A stretch of 64,000 nt of DNA from Mucilaginibacter ginkgonis (GTDB lineage Bacteria; Bacteroidota; Bacteroidia; Sphingobacteriales; Sphingobacteriaceae): positions 3,534,001-3,598,000 of the forward strand of contig NZ_CP066775.1 in assembly GCF_009754905.2 (NCBI RefSeq), read 5' to 3'. Made by a program: the position numbers and the translations under genes. This document shows positions 53,020-62,785 of the stretch, piece by piece; position 1 is the first letter of the stretch; each line of letters opens with the position of its first letter. The notes under the pieces were generated by a model that saw nothing but the letters and a program-made list of their open reading frames with translations, was not told where the DNA came from and ran no database searches.

Positions 53020-53277
53020 TTATGGTCGCGGCGGAGCCGGCGGCGGTGGTGGCAGGTGTACGCGGATACCACTGCTTCTGCGCACGTATCTGCGGTGGCG
53101 CACATAATGACGGCGCCGACCGATGTGAATTCTTGGTAATCCGGGCGGCGGTGGTGGCGGCGGCAACTGTAAGGTTGTCGCGGTGCTTGCAGCAGCCTCG
53201 GTAGCCGGGGCAGCTTCAGCCAAGTCAACACTGGTTGCAAGCAGTGCTGCGGCTAATAATACTTTTGCGATCTTCAT
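53020..53277 (-). CDS. Small exported Pro- and Arg-rich protein
   Basis: Product of 85 residues: signal peptide (MKIAKVLLAAALLATSVDLAEA), an Ala/Thr segment, seven consecutive prolines (45-51 region), a strongly basic stretch with RRRHYVRHRRYVRR, and a second proline run at the end (LPPPPPAPPRP). No family recognised. A positive charge between two polyproline arms could bind DNA, lipopolysaccharide or peptidoglycan in the periplasm (speculation). Followed by a terminator only a few bases after its stop. Confidence 0.75.
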   Translation of the reverse strand: MKIAKVLLAAALLATSVDLAEAAPATEAAASTATTLQLPPPPPPPGLPRIHIGRRRHYVRHRRYVRRSSGIRVHLPPPPPAPPRP

Positions 53278-53334
53278 AGTATTGGGTTTTAGTTACAGGA
53301 TGCAAACATCAATTTACCGGTTAGGTTTTAGTAT

Positions 53335-54261
53335 TCACTCATTTAATACTTTATGTATCACCTCTCTATACATAAAATCTGCGCTAAACTGCCCGGCTTG
53401 CAGCCAGCGTTCTTTGGTTTCATCGTCGCTTTTAAATACCGGATTAAAGTGTTTCTGTAGTTCGTGCGAATAACCTTCAAATACCTTTATGTTGTTTGGA
53501 ATGTGCAGCACGTCTGCTTCTTTATGTATGGCTATCGAGCCATAAAAGCCATCGTGGTAACCGGGGTGCACCAAACTATCCCTGCTGCCATAACAGCTAA
53601 CTATTGGCACGCGCGCGTTCTTTAACCATTTCACATCCATCAATCCGCCCCAAAAATTAATGATGCCGGCTACGCGGGTTTTTTCTTTAGAAAAATCTAC
53701 CCCTTTGGTATCTGCCTTTAAGCCTGCTCTTGTTGCCAGTTCGTAATTTGTGGTGTAAGCGGTAAGCAAAGCCATGATACCGCCGGCGGAGTTACCTGCA
53801 AGGATGATCTTGTCCGGGTCGATCCCATATTCACTTGCATGGGCTCTGAAATAGGCCACAGCCATGCGGCAATCCTGCACAGCATCATAAGAGCTGCGTT
53901 TAAATGCCGACGAACTGGCCAGGGTAAATACGCTGCCCAGATTGTAGTTAATATCCGCGCAAACATATCCCCGTTTGGCAAAGGTTTCGCTCCAGAGCGT
54001 AGTACCCGGCGCGCCTTTAGAACCGAATATAAAACCGCCGCCGTGCATCCAGATAATTAATGGGCGTTTTGTTTCATTGTCGCCGCTGGGGGTGTAAAGG
54101 TCAAAGCGGTGCGACTTTTTATCTTTCCCTGCGTTGTCATAACTACGGTCGAAATCTACTTTAACATTTGTAAAGACAAAGTCTTTGTACCTAAGCTGTT
54201 GTGCCTGCGAAGTGGCGCAAGCTAGTATTAAGATTAATGGGAGAAGCGCTTTAATGTGCAT
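53335..54261 (-). CDS. Secreted alpha/beta-hydrolase, carboxylesterase type
   Basis: Exported hydrolase of 308 residues. Signal peptide (MHIKALLPLILILACATSQA), then the oxyanion motif HGGGFIFGS, the nucleophile elbow GNSAGG (Ser near 163), and a late His (EGYSHELQKHF). The layout matches hormone-sensitive-lipase-like or BD-FAE-type esterases (PF20434/PF07859). ATG at 54261 is used; the longer frame to 54324 adds a non-signal extension. Substrate unknown. Divergent from the PaaK-like ligase gene. Confidence 0.88.
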   Translation of the reverse strand: MHIKALLPLILILACATSQAQQLRYKDFVFTNVKVDFDRSYDNAGKDKKSHRFDLYTPSGDNETKRPLIIWMHGGGFIFGSKGAPGTTLWSETFAKRGYVCADINYNLGSVFTLASSSAFKRSSYDAVQDCRMAVAYFRAHASEYGIDPDKIILAGNSAGGIMALLTAYTTNYELATRAGLKADTKGVDFSKEKTRVAGIINFWGGLMDVKWLKNARVPIVSCYGSRDSLVHPGYHDGFYGSIAIHKEADVLHIPNNIKVFEGYSHELQKHFNPVFKSDDETKERWLQAGQFSADFMYREVIHKVLNE

Positions 54262-54343
54262 ATGTATGATGGCAAACAATAGGTACAAATTGAAATTGTA
54301 AAAGTTTGATTTGCAGCGCATCATGCGGCATAGGCATTTTTTC

Positions 54344-54351
54344 TAACTTTG
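54344..54351 (+). promoter_or_regulatory. -7 box TAACTTTG of PaaK-like ligase gene
   Basis: TAACTTTG matches TAnnTTTG, 33 nt before the start at 54385. Directly after it a 7-codon mini-ORF (ATG at 54355, stop TAA at 54376) is in the same frame as the gene. Confidence 0.5.
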
Positions 54352-54384
54352 GGCATGATGGCCCTGCGCCGTTGCTAATTATTT

Positions 54385-55659
54385 ATGACACATTCACAGG
54401 GGCAAACCCCGGAGCAAATACAATCGCAAAAGCTAACCAAACTGCTGGCTTACCTGCAGGCCAATTCCCCTTTCTATCAAGAACTTTTTGCGAAGAATAA
54501 CGTAGACATCAGTAGCATTAGGTCGGTTGCAGATCTGCAGCAAATGCCTACAACTACCAAAGAAGACCTGCAGCAGCGCAATGCCGATTTCTTTTGCGTA
54601 CCGCCCGAAAGTGTTATTGAATATACCTCCACGTCCGGTACACTTGGAGGGCCGGTAACTATTGCGCTTACGAATAAAGACCTTGACCGGCTTGCGATAA
54701 ACGAGTACAATTCTTTTGTAAGCGCAGAAGGAAGCAGTACTGATACCTACCAGTTAATGCTCACACTGGACAGGCAGTTTATGGCCGGCATGGCTTATTA
54801 TTTAGGTTTGCGCAAGTTGGGGGCGGGCATTATCCGTCTGGGGCCGGGTGTGCCATCGTTGCAATGGGAAACTATAAAACGGCTGCAGCCTACAGCTATA
54901 GTCGCGGTACCTTCGTTTATCTTAAAGCTCATAAAATTTGCGCAGGATAACGGCATAGATATCAATGCTTCGTCTGTGAAGAAGGCTATATGTATTGGTG
55001 AAAACATTCGCAACACAGATTTTTCACTAAACATACTAGGTAAAAAGATCACAGATAACTGGGACATCGATCTGTATTCTACCTATGCCTCTACCGAGAT
55101 GCAAACCGCTTTTACAGAATGCAGTGCACAACATGGCGGCCATTACCAACCTGAACTGATGATCGCTGAGATACTGGATGAGGATGAAAACGTACTTGGG
55201 CCTAATGAGCCCGGTGAGTTGACGATCACCACGCTGGGTGTAGAAGGTATGCCGTTGCTGCGTTATAAAACTGGCGACATCGCCATGTATTTTGATGAAC
55301 CTTGTAGCTGCGGGCGCAGCAGCTGGCGGCTATCGCCGATATTGGGACGCAAGAAACAAATGATCAAGTTTAAAGGCACCACGCTTTACCCGCCTGCATT
55401 ATTTGACATACTGAACGAGCGTGAAGAGATATTAGATTTTGTGGTAGAGGTTTATCCCAACGAAGTTGGCCTTGATGAGGTATTACTATACATTTTGCCA
55501 TCTGATACCCACCAGGAAACCGACCATCAGATACGCGCCTATCTGCAAGCGAGATTGAGGGTTAGTCCGCAGATTAAATACGTTACGGCAGAAGATATCC
55601 AGCGCATGCAGTTCCCTGAAACTACCCGCAAAGCAGTGAAATTTATTGACCGTAGGTAA
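54385..55659 (+). CDS. Adenylate-forming ligase, PaaK/phenylacetate-CoA ligase-like
   Basis: Cytosolic AMP-forming ligase of 424 residues. The P-loop-like motif is YTSTSGTLGGPVTIALT (about 75-90), followed by the A-domain block TTLGVEGMPLLRYKTGDIA and a short C-terminal domain with KFKGTTLYPPALFDIL. This is the PaaK branch, shorter than typical acyl-CoA synthetases. Carboxylate substrate unknown. Located before repeat element copy B; no aromatic-degradation genes nearby. Confidence 0.88.
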   Translation: MTHSQGQTPEQIQSQKLTKLLAYLQANSPFYQELFAKNNVDISSIRSVADLQQMPTTTKEDLQQRNADFFCVPPESVIEYTSTSGTLGGPVTIALTNKDLDRLAINEYNSFVSAEGSSTDTYQLMLTLDRQFMAGMAYYLGLRKLGAGIIRLGPGVPSLQWETIKRLQPTAIVAVPSFILKLIKFAQDNGIDINASSVKKAICIGENIRNTDFSLNILGKKITDNWDIDLYSTYASTEMQTAFTECSAQHGGHYQPELMIAEILDEDENVLGPNEPGELTITTLGVEGMPLLRYKTGDIAMYFDEPCSCGRSSWRLSPILGRKKQMIKFKGTTLYPPALFDILNEREEILDFVVEVYPNEVGLDEVLLYILPSDTHQETDHQIRAYLQARLRVSPQIKYVTAEDIQRMQFPETTRKAVKFIDRR

Positions 55660-55668
55660 GTTTTTGAT

Positions 55669-55850
55669 CCGTCAGCTGACGGACGGGTGTAACATGTTAC
55701 ACTATTTCCCTAAATCCTGACTTATTAGTATCTGACGCGAGTTTGTCAGCGTTGTAACAGGTTGAATATCAATAAGGCATAAACGTGTCAGTGTCACACA
55801 TTTGCAGATTTTTAATGAAAAAGTGTTTCACTTTGTCACAGGCTGTGACA
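55669..55850 (+). repeat. 182-bp palindrome-rich dispersed element, copy B
   Basis: Plus-strand copy of the element at 6993-7174 (minus): same length, no gaps, about 77% identity. It keeps GTGTAACATGTTACAC (55687-55702), GACTTATTAGTATCTGAC, CTGAC/GTCAG arms, and ends with a 19-nt palindrome TTGTCACAG-G-CTGTGACAA (55833-55851). It fills the gap between two convergent genes (ligase stop 55659, GHL10 stop 55887), so it is not a promoter there. Confidence 0.85.
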
Positions 55851-55886
55851 ATGCCGGAAAAATGGCACCTCTGCTATTTAACAATG

Positions 55887-57437
55887 CTACAACGCCGGCA
55901 CAATCACGGTGTAAGGTTCAGAATGCTCGCTTTCATTTTTCATCTTATCGAGCGCCGTAACTATATAGATGTACTTTTTTCCGCGCTGGGCGGTATTGTC
56001 TAACAGTACCCGCTCGGTGTTATATTTTATGTAGAGGATGTTGGCTGCATTGCCGGTGGTGATCTTTTCAGCAGCGTCGAAACGGTAAATTACGTAGCCA
56101 AATGTTGGTTCTTTATCTTTCGCTTCGGCTGGTTCCTGCCAGGTAAGCACAACTCCTTTCGGGCTGTTGACACCTACTAATCCAAGCGGGGCATTTGGAG
56201 CGATCGAATCGCGCCACATCATGGCCGGCGGAAGGGCAGGGTAGCGGTAATAATTCTGCCGAAGCGAATCGGCAAAGCCGCCCAGATTGCTTGTTAAAGA
56301 ATTTGAACTGAAATAAACGCTTCCCTGCACGCGCGGGTTTAACCTTGTTATCTTAACCTGGTTAGGCAGTTCATTAGGGTTGTGAAACGCGTATGACCGT
56401 CCTTCTGCAATGCGGTAAGGCGCCTGGCCAATGTATAAATGCCGGCCAAAGGTATTGTTGCTCCACCACTCGGTTAACACATCAAACGCGGCACTGCGGT
56501 TACCAATCTGCCAGTAGATCTGCGGGTTCATATAATCAACCCACCCTTCTTTCATCCACTTGCGGGTATCGGCATAATTTTCAGAGTAAGCAGCGCCGCC
56601 GTGGGTATCAGAACCTTCGGGGTCTTCATTTTTGTTACGCCATATACCACGCGGGCTCACGCCCCACTTAATGTTCGGCTTATATTTGTGTATACTGTCG
56701 CCAACCATTTTAATCAGCAGGTCAACACTGTTACGGCGCCAGTCGCGTATGTCAGAAAAATCGCCGCCATATTGTGCAAAGGCCTCCGCGTCCTGCAGTT
56801 TCTGACCAGCTATTAGGTATGGGTAGAAGTAATCATCCATGTGAATGCCATCTACATCATAATTTTTTACAATGTCCAGCACTACCTGCACAATGTATTC
56901 GCGCACTTCGGGCAGCCCTGGGTTAAACAGCTTTTGCCCACCGTAAATAAAGAACCACTCGGGGTGTGTTTTAGTGATATGGTTTGGGGCGATATTAACA
57001 TAATTGTTGTCAAACGTTGCCCTGTAAGGATTAACCCAGGCATGCAATTCCATACCACGTTTGTGCGATTCTGTTATGGCAAAATCCAATGGGTCATAGC
57101 CGGGGTCTTTACCTTGCCTGCCGGTGAGCCAGCGCGACCATGGCTCGCGTCCTTTTGCATAAAAAGCATCAGCCGCGGGCCTCACCTGGAACATTATAGC
57201 ATTCATGTTACTTTGCTGATGAAAATCCAGGATTTTAACTAGCTGGTCTTTTTGTTTTTGTACCGGCATGCCTACAGCGCTGGGCCAGTCTATGTTAACC
57301 ACGGTAGCTATCCACACGCCGCGAAACTCTCTTTTTGGATGCAGCTCGGGCTGGGTGAGTAAATTATTTTGCGCGTATAAAGTGGTGAAACTGAAGAGCA
57401 GCAGTAAGGAAAGAATAAAAAATTTGCCTTTGCACAT
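55887..57437 (-). CDS. GHL10 family glycoside hydrolase
   Basis: Exported protein of 516 residues: signal peptide (MCKGKFFILSLLLLFSFTTLYA), a GHL10/DUF187 TIM barrel (PF02638, about 35-390; REFRGVWIATVVNIDWPS, FQVRPAADAFY, HAWVNPYR, DGIHMDDYFYPY), and a fibronectin-III-like end (about 415-510). These enzymes are linked to cell-wall or capsule glycans, but the substrate is mostly undefined. ATG at 57437 chosen for the signal peptide; the frame extends 73 codons further without sense. Confidence 0.92.
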   Translation of the reverse strand: MCKGKFFILSLLLLFSFTTLYAQNNLLTQPELHPKREFRGVWIATVVNIDWPSAVGMPVQKQKDQLVKILDFHQQSNMNAIMFQVRPAADAFYAKGREPWSRWLTGRQGKDPGYDPLDFAITESHKRGMELHAWVNPYRATFDNNYVNIAPNHITKTHPEWFFIYGGQKLFNPGLPEVREYIVQVVLDIVKNYDVDGIHMDDYFYPYLIAGQKLQDAEAFAQYGGDFSDIRDWRRNSVDLLIKMVGDSIHKYKPNIKWGVSPRGIWRNKNEDPEGSDTHGGAAYSENYADTRKWMKEGWVDYMNPQIYWQIGNRSAAFDVLTEWWSNNTFGRHLYIGQAPYRIAEGRSYAFHNPNELPNQVKITRLNPRVQGSVYFSSNSLTSNLGGFADSLRQNYYRYPALPPAMMWRDSIAPNAPLGLVGVNSPKGVVLTWQEPAEAKDKEPTFGYVIYRFDAAEKITTGNAANILYIKYNTERVLLDNTAQRGKKYIYIVTALDKMKNESEHSEPYTVIVPAL

Positions 57438-57689
57438 ATCGGTAGAAAATGAGCCGCAAAGATATTGAATTCTTCGGCGCGCTATTTTTTTATGTATGGC
57501 AATAATAAACCCAATTTTGTGTTTTTGTTTTATAGTGCATAGATTTATAAAATAAACGCTTAATGAATGCCTGTGTAACATCCTGATGGGTTTGCAGGCG
57601 CGGTTAAATAAATTTTGTATAATCGCAGGTGACCGCAGATCACACACGGTTTGCAATGCACCTACTAACCGATAACTAAGAACTTACCT

Positions 57690-58607
57690 ATGGAAAATAA
57701 CACTAATCAAGACTCAAACTCCAGAAAGAATTCTAATATCATATATTTCCTTATCGTTGTGGTTATTGCCCTTTTAGGTACAGACGTTTACCTGTATACC
57801 CAAAAGCGAGGAAGTGATGAAAAAATAGTTTACCAGAACGACGAAAAGACCCGCTTACAGGCCGAACTGGATAGCTTGGAGGCACAGATACAACAGGTAA
57901 ACACCAGTAAAACCAAAATGAGCGCCGCCATGGCCAGCCGCACAGATTCATTGCAAAGCAAGATCAACATGCTGCGTGTCGAGCTTAAAAAAGGCAAACT
58001 AACTGCTGCTGAATTGTCTAAGGCCCAGGAAGATATAAAACAATTACGTTATTTTGTAACCAAATACACTGCCGATCTTGAGGAGCTTAAAAAGCAAAAT
58101 GCTACGTTGACCACAGAGCGTGATACGTTGAAGACTAACCTGGCAACAGTAAATACCAAGGCCACTAACCTTGAAGCACAAAATAAAGACCTGGCAACAA
58201 AAGTGCAGGTAGGCTCAGCGCTTAAGACTTCAAGCTTATTGCTGGTGCCTTACAAGGTAAAGGATAATGGTAAAGAGTCTGTAAATGACAAAGCTAAAAA
58301 CGCCAAGAAATTCAAGATAAACTTCAGCGTAGCCAACAATAGTATAGCCGCAGTTGGCATGCATGATATTTATGTGAGGGTGATAGACCCTGCAGGAAAC
58401 CTGGTGGCTGCGCCTGACGCGGCTACCTTTAACGCTGACGGGCAGGACTTGCAGTACACCTACAAGACATCTATCGACTTTAAAAATGACGATACGCCTT
58501 ATGTGGTAGATTGGGTTAACCCGCAGCCTTTTGTAAAAGGCGAATATACAGTGGTACTTTATTCAGACGGGTTTACCATGGGTAAGACTACATTCACTTT
58601 GCGATAG
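57690..58607 (+). CDS. Membrane-anchored coiled-coil protein
   Basis: Protein of 305 residues: short Asn/Ser-rich cytosolic start, one membrane helix (about 19-37), a long coiled coil (about 45-180, heptads with LQAELDSLEAQIQQV, DLEELKKQNATL), and a beta-rich C-terminal domain (200-305, INFSVANNSIAAVG, GEYTVVLYSDGF). Orientation would place the coil and domain in the periplasm. No enzyme motif; a scaffold or envelope role is likely. Followed by a terminator. Confidence 0.8.
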   Translation: MENNTNQDSNSRKNSNIIYFLIVVVIALLGTDVYLYTQKRGSDEKIVYQNDEKTRLQAELDSLEAQIQQVNTSKTKMSAAMASRTDSLQSKINMLRVELKKGKLTAAELSKAQEDIKQLRYFVTKYTADLEELKKQNATLTTERDTLKTNLATVNTKATNLEAQNKDLATKVQVGSALKTSSLLLVPYKVKDNGKESVNDKAKNAKKFKINFSVANNSIAAVGMHDIYVRVIDPAGNLVAAPDAATFNADGQDLQYTYKTSIDFKNDDTPYVVDWVNPQPFVKGEYTVVLYSDGFTMGKTTFTLR

Positions 58608-58623
58608 TCAATAAAATATACTT

Positions 58624-58658
58624 AAAAGCCTGCTTGCTGACGCAAGCGGGCTTTTTTT
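58624..58658 (+). terminator. Rho-independent terminator
   Basis: Stem AAAGCCTGCTTGC / GCAAGCGGGCTTT with loop TGAC followed by seven T. It closes the coiled-coil gene and may also work for the minus-strand membrane protein gene whose end is at 58657. Confidence 0.88.
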
Positions 58659-58965
58659 ATGCGGTAACCATTCTTGAAATGTCAATTATAAGCCAGATGA
58701 TGATCAGGAGGAATATCAAATGTCCTATGGCGTAGTACATACGAAATTTACTGTCGATCTCTTTATTGGTAAAGCCCTTGTAAACACAGTAAAAGCCATA
58801 AATGGTTGAAATTATCAGGCTGAAGAAAGGTATACAAATTATAAGCGAAGCGATGAAAGCCACACTTTGCAGTGTGCTATAAATGGCACCAATGAAAACT
58901 AATGCCATAAAAAATATGCAGGAGAATCTAAACGCCTTTTTAGATTTGATGAGATAAGGCTGCAT
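58657..58965 (-). CDS. Small four-helix membrane protein
   Basis: Product of 102 residues with about three hydrophobic segments (15-33, 35-60, 80-100); no family recognised, perhaps a DUF-type small membrane protein. It starts 1 nt after the large sensor kinase gene stops, so it is expressed with it and could be a kinase accessory or simply share the transcript. Confidence 0.7.
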   Translation of the reverse strand: MQPYLIKSKKAFRFSCIFFMALVFIGAIYSTLQSVAFIASLIICIPFFSLIISTIYGFYCVYKGFTNKEIDSKFRMYYAIGHLIFLLIIIWLIIDISRMVTA

Positions 58966-58966
58966 C

Positions 58967-61900
58967 TCAGGAAACCGGTGACGCGTTATCTACCGGGGCT
59001 TCCGGCAATTGCAGGTAGAATGCAGTACCCACGCCAATGGTGGTATCAAACCAAACGCGGCCACCGGCATTCTCTATCGAGTTTTTCACAAAGGCAAGAC
59101 CCAAGCCTGTACCCGAGCTTTTAGTGGTGAAATTAGGTTCGAATATTTTTACGCGCACATTTTCGGGGATACCATTACCGTTGTCTTTTATGGTGATGAT
59201 AATGTTGCCGGCAATTACTTCATAGTTAATATCTATCACACCAGCATGGTCTGGCGGCATTGCTTCAATGGCGTTTTTAAGCAGGTTGTTGAAACAGCGC
59301 AGTAACTGGTCGCGGTCGGCCATTACAAAGAAACCGGGGTGGCTTATCTTGTAATTGATAACCAGGTTGTCCATGTGTTTAAATATGATAACCGCCTGGT
59401 TGAGCAGCTCGATCAGGTCTAAACGTTCCAGACGGGTATCGGGCATCTTTGCAAATGCAGAGAACTCAGACGCGATGTTCGACAGGCTTTCTATCTGCTC
59501 TACAAATGATTTGCTAAAACGCTCGAACTTGGTATCAAATTTAGGGTCTTTATCCCGCCACGATTTATCCAACAGTTGCAGTCCAAGTTTTAATGGCGTA
59601 AGCGGATTTTTAATTTCATGTGCCACCTGCTTGGCCATTTCACGCCACGCGCTTTCCCTTTCAGACTGCGCCAGTTTATTTGCGCTGGCCTCAAGCGCGG
59701 ATATCATGCTGTTATATTCCTGCACCAGCGCACCTATTTCATCGTCGCGGCGCCAAACAATCGGTTCGTTCTTGCGGCCATAAATGATCTTAGTCAATTT
59801 TTGTTGAATGAAACTTAGCGGAGCGGTTATCTGGCGCGCAATTAAGATGGCCAGTATGCCAATGGCAATAAACATCAGCGCGTAAATGTTGATCATCGCG
59901 TTTAGCAAGGCGCCTACGCGTTGCTTATAGTCGGCTTCATTAGAAAAGAATGGCAATTGCAGGTAAGCGATAGTTTCATTCTTATTATTACGGATAGGGG
60001 CATAACCGGCTTTGTATTTCAATTCGCCTATCTGTTCCTGGTTAATGAATTCCGATTTCTGCAGCTTGTTCAGGAAAATGAACGCGCGCCCGTTCATAGT
60101 GGGCATAATGAGGCCGGCACTATACAGTTTGGGCTGTGTAGTAAAAAGCAAGTTTCCGTCCCGGTTAAAGAGGGTTAGATCTGTAGCGTACGAGTCGGCA
60201 AAAGTATTGAAGCTAACCTGGGTCTCTTGTCTTAAAGGGTCGGCCTCGTTATCGATATGCGTTTCAAAAGCCGACGATATATGGCCTATGCGCTCGCTAA
60301 TGTTGTGGTCTTGCTGTTCTTTATACTGCGCCGTTAAAGACAGGTAGGTAATAATGCCCACAAGCAAAAGGGTCATCACAACAGCTACGATCATAGAAAA
60401 CTGGATCCGTGTTCTATACAATATGTGGCCCAGGTTTACAGATGGCTGCCACACAATATCGCTGCCAACCAAATGAACCAGTTTGATATGCACCCAAAGC
60501 CACCGGCTTAAGATCACCAGCCCGTTAAAGAGCAATAAGAGCAGAAAAAAGAACGTAAGCGACGTGATGCCATATACAATTGGTAGTTCCTGCTTGCTAA
60601 TCACAATGAGTTTCCGCGCGCTTGGTTTGTACACCAGGTGATTGTAATACGTAAGCGGATTAAACAGATCGCTTTTTGAGAGGGCCGAGTTCTTAAATAA
60701 AAACTGATGCGGTTTGCCGTTAAACTCTTTATTCACCAGGCTATAGATGTAATTACCGCTTTGGCTAACCAAACGGTCGTCACTGTAGTAGGCATAAGAG
60801 TAACCGCTGTAATCATTCTTTAAATTCAGCTGACCGTCAACGAGCAACTCGGGGAAGGCGTTGGCAAATTGCAGCGGCTTTGAGCGAAGGGCAACCACAA
60901 AGGTGCCCAGGTTTTCGCCATTACGAGTGATGGGCAACAATGCAAAATAACTTTGAAAGCCAAATGAATCGTTTTCGCGGTAAAAGAATGACGATACTTT
61001 AAATGAGCTGTATAGCACAAGGTCTTTAAAATTGTCGAGCACGTAGCTCTTGTCGCCGTTAATGGCTTTGCCCTGCTTGTCAAACTCATAGATCTTTATG
61101 TCATACTTTGAGAGATACCCGTCAAAGTAATTCTTTTTAAAGTGCATCCGCAGGTAATCTGTGTTGCGGCTGCTATCGCTGAAATATTTGATGAGGTAAG
61201 GGTCAGCAATAATTTCGTGCTCTATTTTTTTGAAGATGTAATCGGCATTGGCATCATCGCCTGCCTGCAGTTTTTTAGCTAATATCTTGCGGTAATTGTG
61301 CTCCCGCTGTGTTTGGAAATCGCTTAATTGCCCCGAAGCGATGAACGCACCAAGAACAATAAGGCTGATAAATGATGCCGAATTAAAGCCACCGCCGTAA
61401 TGCCAGACTGATCGCGCGCGCATGGCGATTATAAGCCCCGCTAGCACATACAGCAAAGTAAGCCTTCCGTGCAGGCTTGCAGCAACAGTGAAAGCTGTGA
61501 CGGCTAAAACCAATATGATTATCTTTTGCAATACAGGTTTATCAACCCGCATGCAAATCACCAACCCGACTTCACCCAAGAAATAAAATGTGAGGAAGCC
61601 AATGCATACCATTAGCAAACCGGTAAACCCAAACGCGGAAAGATTGAGTACGTTGTTTACATCAAAATTGATATTTGACTGCAGCACCAGGTCTTGAAAC
61701 AGTTGCGTGTAAATAGCAGCTAGCCCAAAAAACAAAACAGCGCACAACGCTACGATTAGGATAGATTTGCTGCGCAGGTTTTGCGTTAGCCGGTAACGAT
61801 AGCTGTAAATATGGCCGCAAAGCCAGCAGAATAATAGCAAGTTGATACAGAAATCGCCAAGCGAAGGAAACAAAAGCCCGCCAAAATAATCAGAGCGGTT

Positions 61901-62716
61901 AAATATGCTGAACTGCATTACATAGCCCGGCAGGTTAAAATACAGGTTAATGAAGCGCAACACCACAATAAACGCTGCAAGCAGCGTTATCGACACTGCA
62001 ATATTATACTTACCTGCAACGTACCGGCAAAATAAATTTGCAAGCGTGCATAACACCACAAAATTTACCAGCCATAAAATAGAAATGAACAGGTAAAAAG
62101 ATTGGTTAACCTGCTGCGGAATAAGTTTTACAGAGAACAGGTATTTATGGTCTATGCTGTGGACATTGTAAACGGCCTTATCTGTAAAGTCGGCCAATTC
62201 CAGGTTGCTTTCATAGCCAAGGCTCTGGTCAAATTTAGAGCCTAGATAACGGTTGTGTATCTGATAACCCGACTTTACAGGGATGAAAAAAGTAACGCTG
62301 AAGTTGCCCTCTGTTTTTCTAATGGCCTCAAAATAACCGTTTGGCCGTTTAATGAAAGAGCGCCCTTCCTTTACCGGAAAAGCAGTTGATGGCAAAATTT
62401 TGACGCCACTCCAGAATACCAGTTTGCCATTAAGCTGCGTATTTACCCAAATGCGCTCTTTTGTAGTGAGGTTGTCAATAGTTTCAATAGCATCGTTTTC
62501 GTTGCTATTGAGCGTTTTTAACTTTTCGTACTTCTCTTTGCTGATTAATATGTCGTCAACAATGGCTTCTTTGGCGTTTAATGCCTTTTCTACCGATTGT
62601 GCTGTTTGCGTGAGGTTGCTTTTAGGTGTGTAGGCTTTTTGTACAACAATTGCTGTTATTAAAAGACTGGCAGACACAATGGCCAGCATTAACCTTATTT
62701 TGGCCGCGGCTGTCAA
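58967..62716 (-). CDS. Large multi-pass sensor histidine kinase, NtrY-like
   Basis: Signal kinase of 1249 residues. The N-terminal half holds one helix, then a block of about six to seven membrane helices (210-430), a periplasmic sensory part (about 455-700), helices near 710 and 770, a second extracytoplasmic loop, a helix near 925-945, HAMP (ITAPLSFIQQKL), a HisKA domain with H-box AHEIKNPLTPLK (His near 1015), and HATPase (N box NNLLKNAIEA, DNGNGIPENV, GTGLGLAF). No partner regulator lies beside it. The start is likely the TTG at 62716 because it keeps basic residues before the first helix; ATG at 62689 is the alternative. Confidence 0.9.
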   Translation of the reverse strand: MTAAAKIRLMLAIVSASLLITAIVVQKAYTPKSNLTQTAQSVEKALNAKEAIVDDILISKEKYEKLKTLNSNENDAIETIDNLTTKERIWVNTQLNGKLVFWSGVKILPSTAFPVKEGRSFIKRPNGYFEAIRKTEGNFSVTFFIPVKSGYQIHNRYLGSKFDQSLGYESNLELADFTDKAVYNVHSIDHKYLFSVKLIPQQVNQSFYLFISILWLVNFVVLCTLANLFCRYVAGKYNIAVSITLLAAFIVVLRFINLYFNLPGYVMQFSIFNRSDYFGGLLFPSLGDFCINLLLFCWLCGHIYSYRYRLTQNLRSKSILIVALCAVLFFGLAAIYTQLFQDLVLQSNINFDVNNVLNLSAFGFTGLLMVCIGFLTFYFLGEVGLVICMRVDKPVLQKIIILVLAVTAFTVAASLHGRLTLLYVLAGLIIAMRARSVWHYGGGFNSASFISLIVLGAFIASGQLSDFQTQREHNYRKILAKKLQAGDDANADYIFKKIEHEIIADPYLIKYFSDSSRNTDYLRMHFKKNYFDGYLSKYDIKIYEFDKQGKAINGDKSYVLDNFKDLVLYSSFKVSSFFYRENDSFGFQSYFALLPITRNGENLGTFVVALRSKPLQFANAFPELLVDGQLNLKNDYSGYSYAYYSDDRLVSQSGNYIYSLVNKEFNGKPHQFLFKNSALSKSDLFNPLTYYNHLVYKPSARKLIVISKQELPIVYGITSLTFFFLLLLLFNGLVILSRWLWVHIKLVHLVGSDIVWQPSVNLGHILYRTRIQFSMIVAVVMTLLLVGIITYLSLTAQYKEQQDHNISERIGHISSAFETHIDNEADPLRQETQVSFNTFADSYATDLTLFNRDGNLLFTTQPKLYSAGLIMPTMNGRAFIFLNKLQKSEFINQEQIGELKYKAGYAPIRNNKNETIAYLQLPFFSNEADYKQRVGALLNAMINIYALMFIAIGILAILIARQITAPLSFIQQKLTKIIYGRKNEPIVWRRDDEIGALVQEYNSMISALEASANKLAQSERESAWREMAKQVAHEIKNPLTPLKLGLQLLDKSWRDKDPKFDTKFERFSKSFVEQIESLSNIASEFSAFAKMPDTRLERLDLIELLNQAVIIFKHMDNLVINYKISHPGFFVMADRDQLLRCFNNLLKNAIEAMPPDHAGVIDINYEVIAGNIIITIKDNGNGIPENVRVKIFEPNFTTKSSGTGLGLAFVKNSIENAGGRVWFDTTIGVGTAFYLQLPEAPVDNASPVS

Positions 62717-62756
62717 CGAAATGGGGGGTAGTATTGCTGTAAATTTACTATAAAAA

Positions 62757-62785
62757 ACAAAAAGCCGCTCAAGGCGGCTTTTATT
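62757..62785 (-). terminator. Terminator after fabD
   Basis: Minus strand: stem AAAGCCGC / GCGGCTTT (62761-62781) followed by TTTTTGTTTTTT-like text. It separates fabD from the sensor kinase gene. Confidence 0.85.

Noticed and set aside
54355..54378. Seven-codon mini-ORF as a regulatory leader peptide
   Set aside because: It is at the expected transcript start and in frame with the ligase gene, but has no codon bias or attenuator hairpin; chance is as likely.
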